64,000 nt of DNA from Methanoculleus sp. (GTDB lineage Archaea > Halobacteriota > Methanomicrobia > Methanomicrobiales > Methanoculleaceae): assembly GCA_018433835.1 (NCBI GenBank), contig JAHDQM010000010.1, positions 1 through 64,000 on the forward strand, given 5' to 3'. The translations under genes and the position numbers were made by a program. Under the pieces are notes generated by a model that had not been told where the DNA came from, searched no databases, and saw only the letters and a program-made list of their open reading frames with translations. This document shows, in pieces, positions 18,336 to 27,701 of this stretch; the first letter of the stretch is position 1; every line of letters begins with the position of its first letter.

Positions 18336-18572
18336 ATTTTGTACTGGCACCCGCTTTCCAATCCAACATACTGCAGGTCCGGATAAATACTTCGCATACT
18401 GCACGGCACTTTTGCATGGCAAATAAGCTATTTGAAACGTTTTCCTGAAGAAAATCAGTTGTCAACGGTCGAAACGGCTGTTTCTTCCCCTGGGAACCGG
18501 CGAAGGGGAGTCGGTCCGTTTTCCCGGAGAACGGATGTGTGAGGTTGAGGTTAATTGAGCAGGGAGTGATCT

Positions 18573-19328
18573 TTGTCGGGAGAGAATGGGACATGGTATC
18601 GGGCAGTGCTGGACACCCTGCCCGGTGCGGTGCTGCTGGTTGAAGACGGCAGGTGCATCGATGGAAACGCCGCCGCCGCCGAACTTTTCGGCGTTGCCGG
18701 ATCGGAGGGGATTGTTGGACTGGACATCTCCCGGTTCTTAGCTCCGGTACAGCCGGCCGGCAACGAATTCGAAGAGATGATCGATGCCAGGATCCGGGAT
18801 GCGATGCAGGGCGGGCCCCGGAAATTTTTATGGCGGTGCAGGCGGGCCGACGGTACGACCTTCGATGCGAAGATCACTCTGGTGGCAATCCATATCGACG
18901 ACTCCAAAGCGGTCCTGGTACTGATCAGGGATGCCTTCAGCGAGAACCGTCTGTTTGCCGGGGTTGCGGAACGGGGGGCGGAGGCGGCAGTCCCGGGGAG
19001 TTCCGTGTCCGTCGTCATCTGGGATCCGGAAATGAACATCCGGGCGGTGGACAGCACGTTCCTGTGCATGACCGGCTGCGAAAGGCGGATTGTAGAATCG
19101 ATGAGCATCCGTGACTTCGAGTCCCTCGACCGAACTGCCGGAAGCATCGCAGATGCGATCCGGTCGGGAGGAACGGTCGTTGAGGAGGTCACGCTTGATC
19201 TCCCTGCGGGACCCCGCACTCTGATCCGCTCCAGCACTCCCTTTTTTGACGGAGATGGAAATGTCTCAGAGATTTTGACCGTTTATCGGGATATTGCCCC
19301 CTGGTCGAAAAGATATCCGTCCCTCTGA
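18573..19328 (+). CDS. Small protein with two PAS domains, no output domain
   Basis: A 251-residue soluble protein made of two PAS units. The second (VSVVIWDPEMNIRAVDS, then ESMSIRDF and ILTVYRDIA) is clearly related to the PAS domains of the chemoreceptor at 22738-24573 ([32 protein letters not shown]). It looks like the sensory half of that receptor without its signalling half: a free-standing sensor or a remnant kept by drift. The start TTG 18573 has GGGAG about nine bases upstream. It lies between, and opposite to, the two wHTH-PAS genes. Confidence 0.72.
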   Translation: MSGENGTWYRAVLDTLPGAVLLVEDGRCIDGNAAAAELFGVAGSEGIVGLDISRFLAPVQPAGNEFEEMIDARIRDAMQGGPRKFLWRCRRADGTTFDAKITLVAIHIDDSKAVLVLIRDAFSENRLFAGVAERGAEAAVPGSSVSVVIWDPEMNIRAVDSTFLCMTGCERRIVESMSIRDFESLDRTAGSIADAIRSGGTVVEEVTLDLPAGPRTLIRSSTPFFDGDGNVSEILTVYRDIAPWSKRYPSL

Positions 19329-19432
19329 GGGTAACGGCAACGGATTCCCTGTTGCCTGCTTCCGCCTGAAACCTTTCTCACCGGCGGTTGTGCCTGTTCC
19401 GTCCTCGTCTCCCCAAAGCCACAAGCGACACG

Positions 19433-22400
19433 TCAAAGTGTCTCAAAAGTTGTGTTTGGAGAGAACCTCACCCTCTTCAAGGCCTCTTCGGCGCGTCTCT
19501 GTGCCGTGATGTCACGGATCAGTTCGATGGCACCGGTGCTCTCCTCGTGCTCGTCGTAGAGCAGGGCAGCCTTCACCCACCAGATCCGGGGAGAATCATC
19601 GTCTTCGTGCGTGATCGCGGTCTCTGCGATGATACTGTTCCCTTCCACGAAGGTGATGGTGCGGTACCGATTGTACAATGTTTCATCGGGCTTGAGTATC
19701 TTGTCCACGAGCAGCGGCACCCTCTTTCCGTAAAACGGCAGGGCATATTCATAGTCCCCCTTACCGAGCATCTCCACTGCAGGGATCCCGGTCAGTTCCT
19801 CCATTGCCGGGTTCCAGATCGTGACGATGCCCTGCCGGTCGATGGCAAACATGGCATCGGGCAGGTGTCTGGCGATGCCGGCCAACCGTTCGTGCGACTC
19901 CCGGAGCACCCTTTCCGCCAGAACCCGGCTGGTTATGTCAAGCATCTGGATGAGATATCCCTCCGGGGATCCGCTGTCCGGAGACCCGAGCCGGCCGATA
20001 ACGCCCCTGACGTGGACGGACCCGGTCCGGGTCGTCGGGAGGAGGTCCCGGCCCCGGACCGCGTCAAAGTCGAGGCGGCATTCGAACGACGTCGCGGCAT
20101 CTCCGGGTGGCAGGAGGTTGAAGTTCCCGAACGTCCGGCAGATCTGCAGGAGGCTGGTTCCCGGGATCTCATCGGGTCGGGTGACCCCGAAAAGCCCGAG
20201 GCACGCCTGGTTGACGTGAAGCAGTGCCCAGTCGCGATCGCAGACTGCGATCCCGATCGGTGACTCTTCAAAGATGCTCCTGAACCACTCTGCATGTCTC
20301 CGCGAGACGTCTTCCGCCTGCTTCCATGCGGTGATGTCGCGTGCAATACCCATGACGTACCGGCACGTGCCGTCCCGTGCGCTGATCGGGATGAGCCGGG
20401 TGTCGTACCAGACCTCGCCGTCGGGCAGCGGCAGCCGGCTGACGTTGTTCTTGATCGTGCAGGTTGCCGCCACCGATGCCACATCCCGGCAATAATTCTC
20501 TCCCTGGTCGCCCGGGAAGAGATCGGTGAGTTTCCTGCCGAGAACATCCTCCGGAAGGCGGTGCATCAGCCGCGCTCCGAGCGAGTTGACATAGACCAGG
20601 TGTCCGTCGGGATCGATCAGGAGGGCGACGTCTGGCAGCGATTCCGTCAGTGCCAGGTACTGTCTCTCGGTATCGAGCCGCGCCTCCTCGATCTCTCTCA
20701 GCCTGGTGATGTCGCTGAAGACGGCGGCGACCTGAAACGGCCTGTCTTCACCGTGCCGGAACCGGGGAACGGCCAGGATGTCGATCCAGCGATGCTGGCC
20801 TTCCCGGGGGTTGAAGATGCCGAGGATCTTTCTTTCCGATCCGCCGCTCGCCAGAGCCGCCATGTGTGGGAGCGGTTCTTCCGGGTGTTCGAAACCGTCT
20901 TCACCGATGACCCGCCGCTGAAGTTCGCTGCACGTTTTGCGCTGCAACTCCGGGAGAGAGTACCCGAGAATGCGTTCTGCGGAGGGGCTGGCATCGATGA
21001 TCCTTCCGTCCGTTCCCAGATAGACGACACCTTCGGCCAGCGTATCGAGAAGATGTCTGTACCGGGATTCTGCCTCGCATGTACCTGCTTCCGCCCTCCT
21101 CTGTCCGGTTATATCCTGGAGTTGCAGCACGAATGTCGAAGACACCCCGTTCTTCCGACAGGATACAGGCGACGCCACGCCCTTCAGGCAGATTGTCTCG
21201 GACTCTTCTGCCGTGCAGCAACTCCGGTTTCGGTGTTCATTGCGGGAATATGGAATTATAAACCTCGCCGCCTTCCCGCCCTGCAGGCGGGACCGCATGG
21301 CCGGGGAAATGTTCAGGTACTCAAAGACGTTCCGTCCCTCAAGTTCCTGTCTCTTGCCGGTGCTCAGGGTCGCAAGGAATGCTTTGTTGACGTGAAGCAG
21401 GGTGCCGTCCATGTTGCAGAGCGCTGTCCCGGCGGGTGATTCTTCGAAGATAGCCCGGAACTTCTCTTCGCTCTCGCGAAGTGCGGCCGTCCGATCGCTC
21501 ACCTGCTGTTCGAGGGCTCGCTGCTGCCGGAACAGCGACTCCTCGAGTATCTTGTGTTCGTGGATCGAGGAGCAGAGATACTGGTACTCGATCGCTCTGC
21601 CGTCCGGGCCGCAGAGGATTCGTCCTCTCCACCTGTACCAACGGACACCTTCGTCTGATACGACCATCCTGCAGTCGATCGTTGCTGTCGGGTTGTCCGG
21701 CGTGAGGTTCCGGACAAACTCCTTCCATGCTCTGCTGTCTGTTGCGGCAACGGGCGGCTGAAACGGTTTTCCGACGAGGTCGTCCCGGATGCTCTTGCCC
21801 GTCGTCCGGCAGTAGGCGCTGCTGGCCCGCCGGATGCGGCCGTCCGGCGAGACGTTGACGATGCCTTCGGTTTGATCGCTCTGGAGTGCTTCATGCCGCA
21901 ACGCATCGAGGAGACGCTCCTCCTCATGTTCATCCCCAGCGGAGTCCTCTTCCAGGACAAGAGAGACCGCAGGGTGCCCCGAATCGAGCACGGTGGGGAT
22001 CAGGGAGAACCGGCAGGTGCTGCCGGTTCCCCGATCCCTTCCCGGGCGCTGGAGGAGGATCCCCTCCTCACCCCAGAGTGCCTTCCTGAGCGGGGAAATT
22101 ACCTCGCCGGAGGAAGATATGCAGGGGAACAGGGCCGAGATCGGCTGGTCGGAGAGGGCCGCTGGCGTCATGCCGATGGGGCCTGCAAGGGCGTCGGAGA
22201 CTTCCAGGATCTTGAGGTTGTGGTCGACGACGATCAGGTTCGACGAGCAAAACCGGCGGACAGCCGCGACCGGAAGGCGCCGGGTCGGGTAGAAGATCTT
22301 TGCTGCGCCGACCCGGCGCATGTCGACCAGACCCTGTCGCTGGAATATCCCGAGATACTTTGCAACTGAGTTCCTGTTTATAGAGAGCAGAACCGCGAGA

Positions 22401-22483
22401 TCGGTGATACTCAGTCCATTGGGATGCTCCTTGACGATACCGAGTATCTTTGAGGCGCTGCCGTCTATATGGTTGTCGACCAC
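19433..22483 (-). CDS. wHTH-PAS one-component sensor/regulator with about seven PAS domains
   Basis: About 1016 residues. The N-terminal winged-helix head (GLSITDLAVLLSINRNSVAKY, FYPTRRLPVAAVRRF) is homologous to that of 16122-18335. Six or seven PAS/PAC units follow, seen at GIVNVSPDGRIRRASS, ALCNMDGTLLHVNKAF, VYLGTDGRIIDASPS, LLIDPDGHLVYVNSL, AVCDRDWALLHVNQA and AIDRQGIVTIWNPAMEE. No kinase domain is present. GTG 22483 is preferred: a TATA box at 22520-22532 would start the message near 22500, after the other candidate ATG 22516, and the shorter start aligns with the paralogue. Probably a cytoplasmic redox or small-molecule sensor controlling transcription. Confidence 0.82.
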   Translation of the reverse strand: MVDNHIDGSASKILGIVKEHPNGLSITDLAVLLSINRNSVAKYLGIFQRQGLVDMRRVGAAKIFYPTRRLPVAAVRRFCSSNLIVVDHNLKILEVSDALAGPIGMTPAALSDQPISALFPCISSSGEVISPLRKALWGEEGILLQRPGRDRGTGSTCRFSLIPTVLDSGHPAVSLVLEEDSAGDEHEEERLLDALRHEALQSDQTEGIVNVSPDGRIRRASSAYCRTTGKSIRDDLVGKPFQPPVAATDSRAWKEFVRNLTPDNPTATIDCRMVVSDEGVRWYRWRGRILCGPDGRAIEYQYLCSSIHEHKILEESLFRQQRALEQQVSDRTAALRESEEKFRAIFEESPAGTALCNMDGTLLHVNKAFLATLSTGKRQELEGRNVFEYLNISPAMRSRLQGGKAARFIIPYSRNEHRNRSCCTAEESETICLKGVASPVSCRKNGVSSTFVLQLQDITGQRRAEAGTCEAESRYRHLLDTLAEGVVYLGTDGRIIDASPSAERILGYSLPELQRKTCSELQRRVIGEDGFEHPEEPLPHMAALASGGSERKILGIFNPREGQHRWIDILAVPRFRHGEDRPFQVAAVFSDITRLREIEEARLDTERQYLALTESLPDVALLIDPDGHLVYVNSLGARLMHRLPEDVLGRKLTDLFPGDQGENYCRDVASVAATCTIKNNVSRLPLPDGEVWYDTRLIPISARDGTCRYVMGIARDITAWKQAEDVSRRHAEWFRSIFEESPIGIAVCDRDWALLHVNQACLGLFGVTRPDEIPGTSLLQICRTFGNFNLLPPGDAATSFECRLDFDAVRGRDLLPTTRTGSVHVRGVIGRLGSPDSGSPEGYLIQMLDITSRVLAERVLRESHERLAGIARHLPDAMFAIDRQGIVTIWNPAMEELTGIPAVEMLGKGDYEYALPFYGKRVPLLVDKILKPDETLYNRYRTITFVEGNSIIAETAITHEDDDSPRIWWVKAALLYDEHEESTGAIELIRDITAQRRAEEALKRVRFSPNTTFETL

Positions 22484-22519
22484 GGGGTAACGACCAATAG
22501 TCCATTGGCATCCCATCGT

Positions 22520-22532
22520 ATTTATGCATAAA
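22520..22532 (-). promoter_or_regulatory. TATA-like box for the long wHTH-PAS gene
   Basis: Minus-strand TTATGCATAAATA, partly palindromic, lies about 40 bases before GTG 22483. It supports that start over ATG 22516. Its symmetry could also let it act as a regulator site. Confidence 0.45.
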
Positions 22533-22737
22533 TGTTTCCAAAATGCAAAGCGAATATGCATGGCATAAAGTCTCTTTTAAATGATAATATGGGGATAACT
22601 TTGCATTAACGGCAAAAATCGGGTTGTCCGATTGCCGTGGGCATCAGACTCCGCCCACGCAGGCCGGATCTCCGCCGTTCTTCTCCGGCCCCTGCGGAGT
22701 TTGCAGAGAGTCCATGAGTCGCACATAGAGGTAGAGT

Positions 22738-24573
22738 ATGACATCAGTTGAACCAGAATCCAACAGTCCGGTCTCCACTGCGGCAGAAGCCATCCTGCAG
22801 GAGAACCCGATGCCCATTATCATCTGGGACCGCGACCTGCACGTGAAAGCGGTGAACAAAGCGTTCCTGCAACTCACCGGCTACGATCGAAAGAAAGTCG
22901 AGTCGATGACACTCAAGGAGTTCAGCCGGGTCGGTGACGACCGGTCCGACCAGGAGATGGCGGATGCCTTCAGGACGAAGCAGGAGACGTCCGCAGAATT
23001 GACTGTTGCCTTCCCACACGGCACGTTCTCCCTTGTCCGCTACAGCGTCCCGCTCCTGAACGGGTCGGGCGACGTCGAGAGCGTGATGGCGGTCTACAAG
23101 GACGTCACCGATCAGAAGCAGCAGATCGAGCAGATGCGGGTGCTCCAGCAACAGGCCGATGCGATAATCCAGGAGAACCCGATGCCCATCCTCCTCTGGA
23201 GCACCGACAGAACGGTGGAGATCGCGAATAAGGCGTTCTGCAGACTGAGTGGCTTTTCCGAGGAGCAGGCCGCGCGTCTCACCCTTGGGGATTTCAAGTA
23301 CGTCAGCCAGTCCGGAAACAGCGTTACGGATACGCTGAAGAGCCGGAAACCCAGCAAGGGTGAAGCCATCCTCGAGTTTCCGGCCGGCGTCCGCATCGTT
23401 GAGCGTTACAATATTCCTCTCTTAGATAAGGGAGGAGATCTCGCGAACGTGCTCACCGTCTACAACGACATCACGGAATCGCGGACCCTTCAGGAGCGGC
23501 TTAACAAGAGCATCGAGGAACTCGCAGGAAGTCTCGGCGCGATCGCCGTCGGCGACCTGACGCGGCTGGCACCCACTTATGCGGACGATCCGCTGGACAA
23601 GATCAAGAAAGACCTGAATAAAACCCTCCAGACACAGAAGGAGTTCTTCCGGCAGACCCTCGAACAGGCGGACGCACTCGAGCATGCGATCATCGACGTC
23701 GGGAAGGGTGCCGACGAGATCGCCCGGGCCTCACAGCAGGTGGCGAACACCGCCCAGAAGACATCGGACGGCGCGAAGGAGCAGATCCGGCAGCTCGACC
23801 GGGTCACCAAGGAGATCGGCGACCTTTCCGCAGCGGTGGAGGAGATTGCAAGCACGGCCCAGGAGGTCCGGGACCTATCGATGAACGTCGCAAAGGCCGG
23901 AGAATCCGCCGTCGGGCTCGGGAACGAGGCGAGCTCGAAGATGCAGGCGGTGCAGCGGATCTCCGAGCAGGCCGTCGAGGAGATCACCAACCTGAACGCG
24001 AAGATGCAGGACATCAGCCACATCGTGAAGTTGATCACCGATATCGCGAACCAGACCAACCTCCTCGCACTCAACGCCGCGATCGAGGCAGCCCGTGCCG
24101 GGGAGCACGGCCGTGGGTTTGCAGTCGTCGCAGGCGAGGTCCGGAACCTTGCCGGAGAGTCGAAGAGCGCGACCCGGCAGATCGAGGAAGTGATCGGCGG
24201 CGTCACCGCAAGCAGCGGAAAGACCGCCGAAGCGATGCGGAGTGCGCATACGGAGATACTCAGCGGGATTGAGAGCGTGAACAAGACGATCGTGGCCCTC
24301 AACAAGATGGTCGCCGACGTCAACGGGTCCGTTAACGGCATCGCCGACATCTCCCGTGCGACCGAGAACCAGGCCGATGCGGCGAACGTGGTCACGACGA
24401 GTATCGAGGAGGTCTTCTCCCTGATCCAGGAGGGTGAGAAGGGCACGGAAAGCCTCGCTGCGCTCGCCGAAGAGTCGTCCGCCTCGACCGAGGAGGTTGC
24501 CAGCGCCTCGAACGAGATCCAGCAGATGGCTCAGCAGCTTCGCGATAGAGTTGCCCTGTTCAGGTTCCAGTGA
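22738..24573 (+). CDS. Soluble methyl-accepting chemotaxis protein with two PAS domains
   Basis: A 611-residue chemoreceptor. Two similar PAS domains (about residues 15-125 and 140-250) are followed by a HAMP-like segment ([14 protein letters not shown]) and a long coiled-coil signalling domain whose conserved tip reads [20 protein letters not shown] then [15 protein letters not shown] (about residues 435-475). There is no membrane segment, so it senses an internal signal in the cytoplasm. ATG 22738 has AGAGGT upstream. It is followed after nine bases by cheW, its adaptor. No cheA, cheB or cheR lies in the window. Confidence 0.93.
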   Translation: MTSVEPESNSPVSTAAEAILQENPMPIIIWDRDLHVKAVNKAFLQLTGYDRKKVESMTLKEFSRVGDDRSDQEMADAFRTKQETSAELTVAFPHGTFSLVRYSVPLLNGSGDVESVMAVYKDVTDQKQQIEQMRVLQQQADAIIQENPMPILLWSTDRTVEIANKAFCRLSGFSEEQAARLTLGDFKYVSQSGNSVTDTLKSRKPSKGEAILEFPAGVRIVERYNIPLLDKGGDLANVLTVYNDITESRTLQERLNKSIEELAGSLGAIAVGDLTRLAPTYADDPLDKIKKDLNKTLQTQKEFFRQTLEQADALEHAIIDVGKGADEIARASQQVANTAQKTSDGAKEQIRQLDRVTKEIGDLSAAVEEIASTAQEVRDLSMNVAKAGESAVGLGNEASSKMQAVQRISEQAVEEITNLNAKMQDISHIVKLITDIANQTNLLALNAAIEAARAGEHGRGFAVVAGEVRNLAGESKSATRQIEEVIGGVTASSGKTAEAMRSAHTEILSGIESVNKTIVALNKMVADVNGSVNGIADISRATENQADAANVVTTSIEEVFSLIQEGEKGTESLAALAEESSASTEEVASASNEIQQMAQQLRDRVALFRFQ

Positions 24574-24582
24574 GGCCGGAGC

Positions 24583-25074
24583 ATGATCGACGTCGTCGAG
24601 TTCGGGCTTGGGCAGGAACTGTACGCGATGGATATCCAGCTTGCCCGGGAGATCGTGGAGATGATGCCCATCACCCACATTCCCCGGGCGCAGGACTACA
24701 TCGCCGGGATCATGAATCTCCGGGGCGAGATCACCACTGTCGTCGACCTGAAACGCCTGATCCTGATCCCGGGCGAACCGGGGGGCAACCAGAAGATCAT
24801 CGTTCTGGTCGCCGAAGCGGCTGGTGGGTCGAACCTCGGCATCATCGTGGACGACGTGCACAGCGTCATCCAGGTGGCCGAGGAGGATATCGAGTTGATG
24901 GACGAGGGGATCTCCTCCGGGGTCCATGCCTTCGTCAAGGGGATCATCAAACTCGCGAAGGACGAGGACGACCGGAAACCGGGCGACGCCAGGTCGCAGC
25001 AGGGGACCGGGCTCATCCTCTGGATCGACATCAAGAGGATCCTCGACGACCTCGTCCAGAAGAGTCAGGTATAG
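24583..25074 (+). CDS. cheW: CheW chemotaxis adaptor
   Basis: The 163-residue protein has the CheW fold: DVVEFGLGQELYAMDI, REIVEMMPITHIPRA, the conserved IAGIMNLRGEITTVVDL and GIIVDDVHSVIQV. CheW couples chemoreceptors to the CheA kinase. It has a slightly extended C-terminal loop (KLAKDEDDRKPGDARSQQ). The start ATG 24583 follows CCGGAG and sits nine bases after the receptor gene, so the two are one operon dedicated to that receptor. An archaeal terminator-like T-run with a hairpin follows at 25121-25157. Confidence 0.92.
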   Translation: MIDVVEFGLGQELYAMDIQLAREIVEMMPITHIPRAQDYIAGIMNLRGEITTVVDLKRLILIPGEPGGNQKIIVLVAEAAGGSNLGIIVDDVHSVIQVAEEDIELMDEGISSGVHAFVKGIIKLAKDEDDRKPGDARSQQGTGLILWIDIKRILDDLVQKSQV

Positions 25075-25120
25075 TCGCCCGGTCGATTGCACCTGCAAAA
25101 CGTAGCGTATCCGCAAACCT

Positions 25121-25157
25121 CTCTTTTTTTTGACCCTGCCGCCCCACCCGCGGCAGG
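25121..25157 (+). terminator. T-run and hairpin after the receptor-cheW operon
   Basis: A run of eight T with neighbours (CTCTTTTTTTTG) is followed by an 8-base-pair hairpin, CCTGCCGC with GCGGCAGG. T-runs are the main archaeal termination signal. Confidence 0.6.
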
Positions 25158-25229
25158 GAGTGTGGAACAGGGAGGCCCCGGGATTCCCTACCCTGCACAA
25201 CGCTGCTGTGGTTTTTCCTTCAGAGCATG

Positions 25230-25238
25230 ATTTATATA
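25230..25238 (+). promoter_or_regulatory. Orphan TATA-like box, possible small-RNA promoter
   Basis: ATTTATATA is a good archaeal TATA match in the 360-base gap between cheW and tRNA-Lys (25075-25436), but no convincing reading frame follows: the first ATG opens only 15 codons. Transcription would begin near 25262 and run toward the tRNA, antisense to it. I see no match to RNase P RNA, SRP RNA or a C/D-box pair. The rest of the gap shows only the terminator hairpin and a weaker stem (GCAGGG with CCCTGC, about 25153-25195). Confidence 0.35.
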
Positions 25239-25436
25239 GCAGCGGCATACATGTGCCTTCGGAACCCCGTTACAATCGCAGCAACCGGCCTCCCGTAAGA
25301 AACAATGGTGCTGGCTGAGACTGATGGAGGTTGACCGGCCGGCCGGGCGCCCTGCCTGCAATGGAGGAACCACTCGGAGGGGTGTCACTGGAGGATCGAT
25401 GCCGGATGCGAACGATGGAAAGAATCGAGAGTTCGA

Positions 25437-25510
25437 CGGGCCTGAAGGGATTTGAACCCTTGGCCTACGGATTAAGAGTCCGTCGCTCTGCCGAACTAAG
25501 CTACAGGCCC
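25437..25510 (-). tRNA. tRNA-Lys (anticodon CTT)
   Basis: The minus strand folds as a full cloverleaf. The acceptor GGGCCTG pairs with CAGGCCC, the anticodon stem ACGGA/TCCGT holds loop CTCTTAA (anticodon CTT, reading AAG), and the T arm is AAGGG-TTCAAAT-CCCTT. The discriminator base is G. CCA is not encoded and there is no intron. A CTATACTATTAG box about 15-25 bases upstream is a possible promoter. Confidence 0.96.
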
Positions 25511-25544
25511 ATGTATCTGACCTAATAGTATAGCATGGGTACGG

Positions 25545-25553
25545 GTATAAATC
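25545..25553 (+). promoter_or_regulatory. TATA box for the RCK-DHH operon
   Basis: GTATAAATC lies about 30-37 bases before ATG 25582, fitting a near-leaderless transcript and supporting that start codon. Confidence 0.6.
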
Positions 25554-25581
25554 TTATGGGCCCCTCCCGAAAATCGCCTAA

Positions 25582-27084
25582 ATGGAATCCCTTAATACCA
25601 TGAGAAGTTACACCATTGTACGCATGCCTGAGGCGGTCCAGAACGTTTCGAAGGAACGTATCAAATACATGATTTTTGGCTGCGGGAGCACCGGCTATAA
25701 TGTCGCAGAGGAGCTCGAGCAGGAGAACGAAGATCTCATCATCCTCGATAAGGACGAAAAGCGGGTGGAGGATCTCCGGGACCAGAAATACGAAGCGCTC
25801 GTTCGCGACCTCCGGGACCCGGACCTCATGGATGGGTTGCCCGTGCCGGAGGTCGCGTTCATCCTCGCGAACGACCGTGAAGCCAACCTCGCCGCGCTCA
25901 AGACCGTCAAGATCCGGTACCCGGCGACCTACGTCATCGCACGCGCCACCGACCCGGTCAGCGTCGACCTCCTTCAGCAGGAGGGCGCCGACATCGTCCT
26001 CTATCCGCAGGAGGTGGTGGCCCATACCGCTATCCACCACATCAGGAAGCTCCACTCGTCAAGGCTCGCCCTGCGGCTCTACGATATGCTTGCCGCCTGG
26101 GAGGGGACGCTCTGCATCGTCACCCACTTAAACCCCGATCCCGACTCGATCTCGAGCGCCATGGCGCTTTCGATGATCGCGCGGCACGCGAGCCGCAACA
26201 AACTCAACTGCCGCATCCTTTACGAGGGGGACATCGGGCACCAGGAGAACCGGGCGTTTATCAACCTCCTCGAGATCAAGATGGAGCGGCTCACCCCCCA
26301 GATCCTCGAGGAGTGCAACTACATCGCCCTGGTCGACTCGTCCGGACCCGGCGTGAACAACGAACTCCCCAGGTCCACCCGGGTCAACATTATCATCGAC
26401 CATCACAAGAACGGCGAGCACCCTTCCACCGTCGCCGACTTCATCGACATCAGGCCGGGGGTCGGCGCCACGGCGAGCATCATGACCCAGTACCTGATGG
26501 AGCTCGATATCCCGGTGAACAAATCGGTAGCCACCGCGCTTCTCTACGGCGTCAGGGCTGACACCAGGGACTTTAAGAGGAACGTCACCCCGCAGGACCT
26601 CAACTACGCGGCGTTCCTCCTCCCCCTGACCGACTCGGATCTCCTCGACAAGATCACGTCTCCCTCCATATCGCAGGAGACGGTCGAGATCATCGGGAAC
26701 GCCATCCGGAACCGGCGGGTCAAGAGCGGCTACCTCTTCTCGAACGTCGGCTACATCAGGAACCGCGACGCTCTTCCGCAGGCGGCCGACATGCTGATCC
26801 ACCTCGAGGGTGTCAACACGGCGCTGGTCTACGGTATCAGCGACCAGAACATCGTCATCTCCGCCCGGAACAAGGATATCAGGCTCCACCTGGGCAACGT
26901 GATGGCCGAGGCTTTCGGCCCTATCGGCGAGGCTGGCGGCCACGCCACGATGGCCGCAGCCATGATACCGCTCAGTTACTTCTCCATGGTGAAGGAGAAG
27001 GAGGACCTGCTCGATCTCATCATCGACCCGATCCTGAAGCGGTTCTCCAGCATCGTCGGCCTGGACAACGAGGATAAACAATGA
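25582..27084 (+). CDS. RCK (TrkA-N)-DHH-DHHA1 phosphoesterase
   Basis: A 500-residue soluble protein. An N-terminal nucleotide-binding Rossmann domain (IFGCGSTGYNVAEEL, about residues 30-140) is fused to a DHH phosphoesterase (THLNPDPDS near 183, then Asp273-His274-His275 in IIIDHHKN) and a C-terminal DHHA1-like RNA/nucleotide domain ending with GEAGGHATMAAAMIP. Families with this plan hydrolyse cyclic dinucleotides or short RNAs, with the RCK part sensing a nucleotide; a c-di-AMP role is inference. ATG 25582 is the first start after the TATA box; ATG 25600 and 25624 are alternatives. It overlaps mptE by four bases. Confidence 0.88.
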   Translation: MESLNTMRSYTIVRMPEAVQNVSKERIKYMIFGCGSTGYNVAEELEQENEDLIILDKDEKRVEDLRDQKYEALVRDLRDPDLMDGLPVPEVAFILANDREANLAALKTVKIRYPATYVIARATDPVSVDLLQQEGADIVLYPQEVVAHTAIHHIRKLHSSRLALRLYDMLAAWEGTLCIVTHLNPDPDSISSAMALSMIARHASRNKLNCRILYEGDIGHQENRAFINLLEIKMERLTPQILEECNYIALVDSSGPGVNNELPRSTRVNIIIDHHKNGEHPSTVADFIDIRPGVGATASIMTQYLMELDIPVNKSVATALLYGVRADTRDFKRNVTPQDLNYAAFLLPLTDSDLLDKITSPSISQETVEIIGNAIRNRRVKSGYLFSNVGYIRNRDALPQAADMLIHLEGVNTALVYGISDQNIVISARNKDIRLHLGNVMAEAFGPIGEAGGHATMAAAMIPLSYFSMVKEKEDLLDLIIDPILKRFSSIVGLDNEDKQ

Positions 27085-27701
27085 GGTTTGCGGACTGGGA
27101 ACCTCACTACACTGCAATTCTTGAGTATTTCGGGTTTGAGCGCGAGGCGGACGAGGCGGCCGCCAGGCTGCTCGCGGATCTTGCCGACCGGGACAATGTC
27201 GGGCTGCTTGAAGCGCTCATCCGGGGAAGAGCGGTGACGGTCTGCGGGAACGCGCCCTCTCTCCCGGATGAGCTCGATCAGGTCGAGGGGACGGTGCTCG
27301 CCGCCGATGCCGCCGCCGAGGTGCTTGCTGACCACGGGATCCGGCCGGACGCGGTCTTCACCGACCTCGACGGGGCGACCGATGTCTTCATCGACCTCTC
27401 GGAGCAGGGGACGGTGATGGTCGTGCACGCTCACGGCGACAACGTCCCGCTCCTCCGCCACTGGGTCCCTCTCCTCCCGGGACCGCTCGTCGCCACTACC
27501 CAGGCGGCCCCCCTCCCCCGCGTCCACAACTTCGGCGGGTTCACCGACGGCGACCGGGCGGTCTTTGCCGCCGACGAACTCGGGGCGGCGCGGATCCGGA
27601 TCGTCGGGTTCGATCTTGCCGACAAAAACGTCGACCCTCTCAAGCGGGGAAAACTCTACTGGGCGGGGATTCTCCTCCGCCTGATCGGGTATGACCTCTA
27701 A
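27081..27701 (+). CDS. mptE: 6-hydroxymethyl-7,8-dihydropterin pyrophosphokinase, archaeal MptE type
   Basis: A 206-residue enzyme of the archaeal (MJ1634-like, DUF115) pyrophosphokinase group that activates the pterin precursor of methanopterin, the C1 carrier of methanogenesis. Visible blocks are TVCGNAPSLPDE, AADAAAEVL, DAVFTDLDG, VVHAHGDN, NFGGFTDGDRAVF and IVGFDLADKNV. The ATG lies in an ATGA overlap with the RCK-DHH gene, and the 3' end overlaps the next gene by 11 bases, so the three are tightly coupled. The link between methanopterin synthesis and the two partners is not established. Confidence 0.9.
   Translation: MRFADWEPHYTAILEYFGFEREADEAAARLLADLADRDNVGLLEALIRGRAVTVCGNAPSLPDELDQVEGTVLAADAAAEVLADHGIRPDAVFTDLDGATDVFIDLSEQGTVMVVHAHGDNVPLLRHWVPLLPGPLVATTQAAPLPRVHNFGGFTDGDRAVFAADELGAARIRIVGFDLADKNVDPLKRGKLYWAGILLRLIGYDL

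Noticed and set aside
25188-25420. RNase P RNA, SRP RNA or C/D-box RNA
   Set aside because: None of the conserved cores could be found; only a TATA-like box and weak stems are visible, so it is kept as a candidate promoter only.
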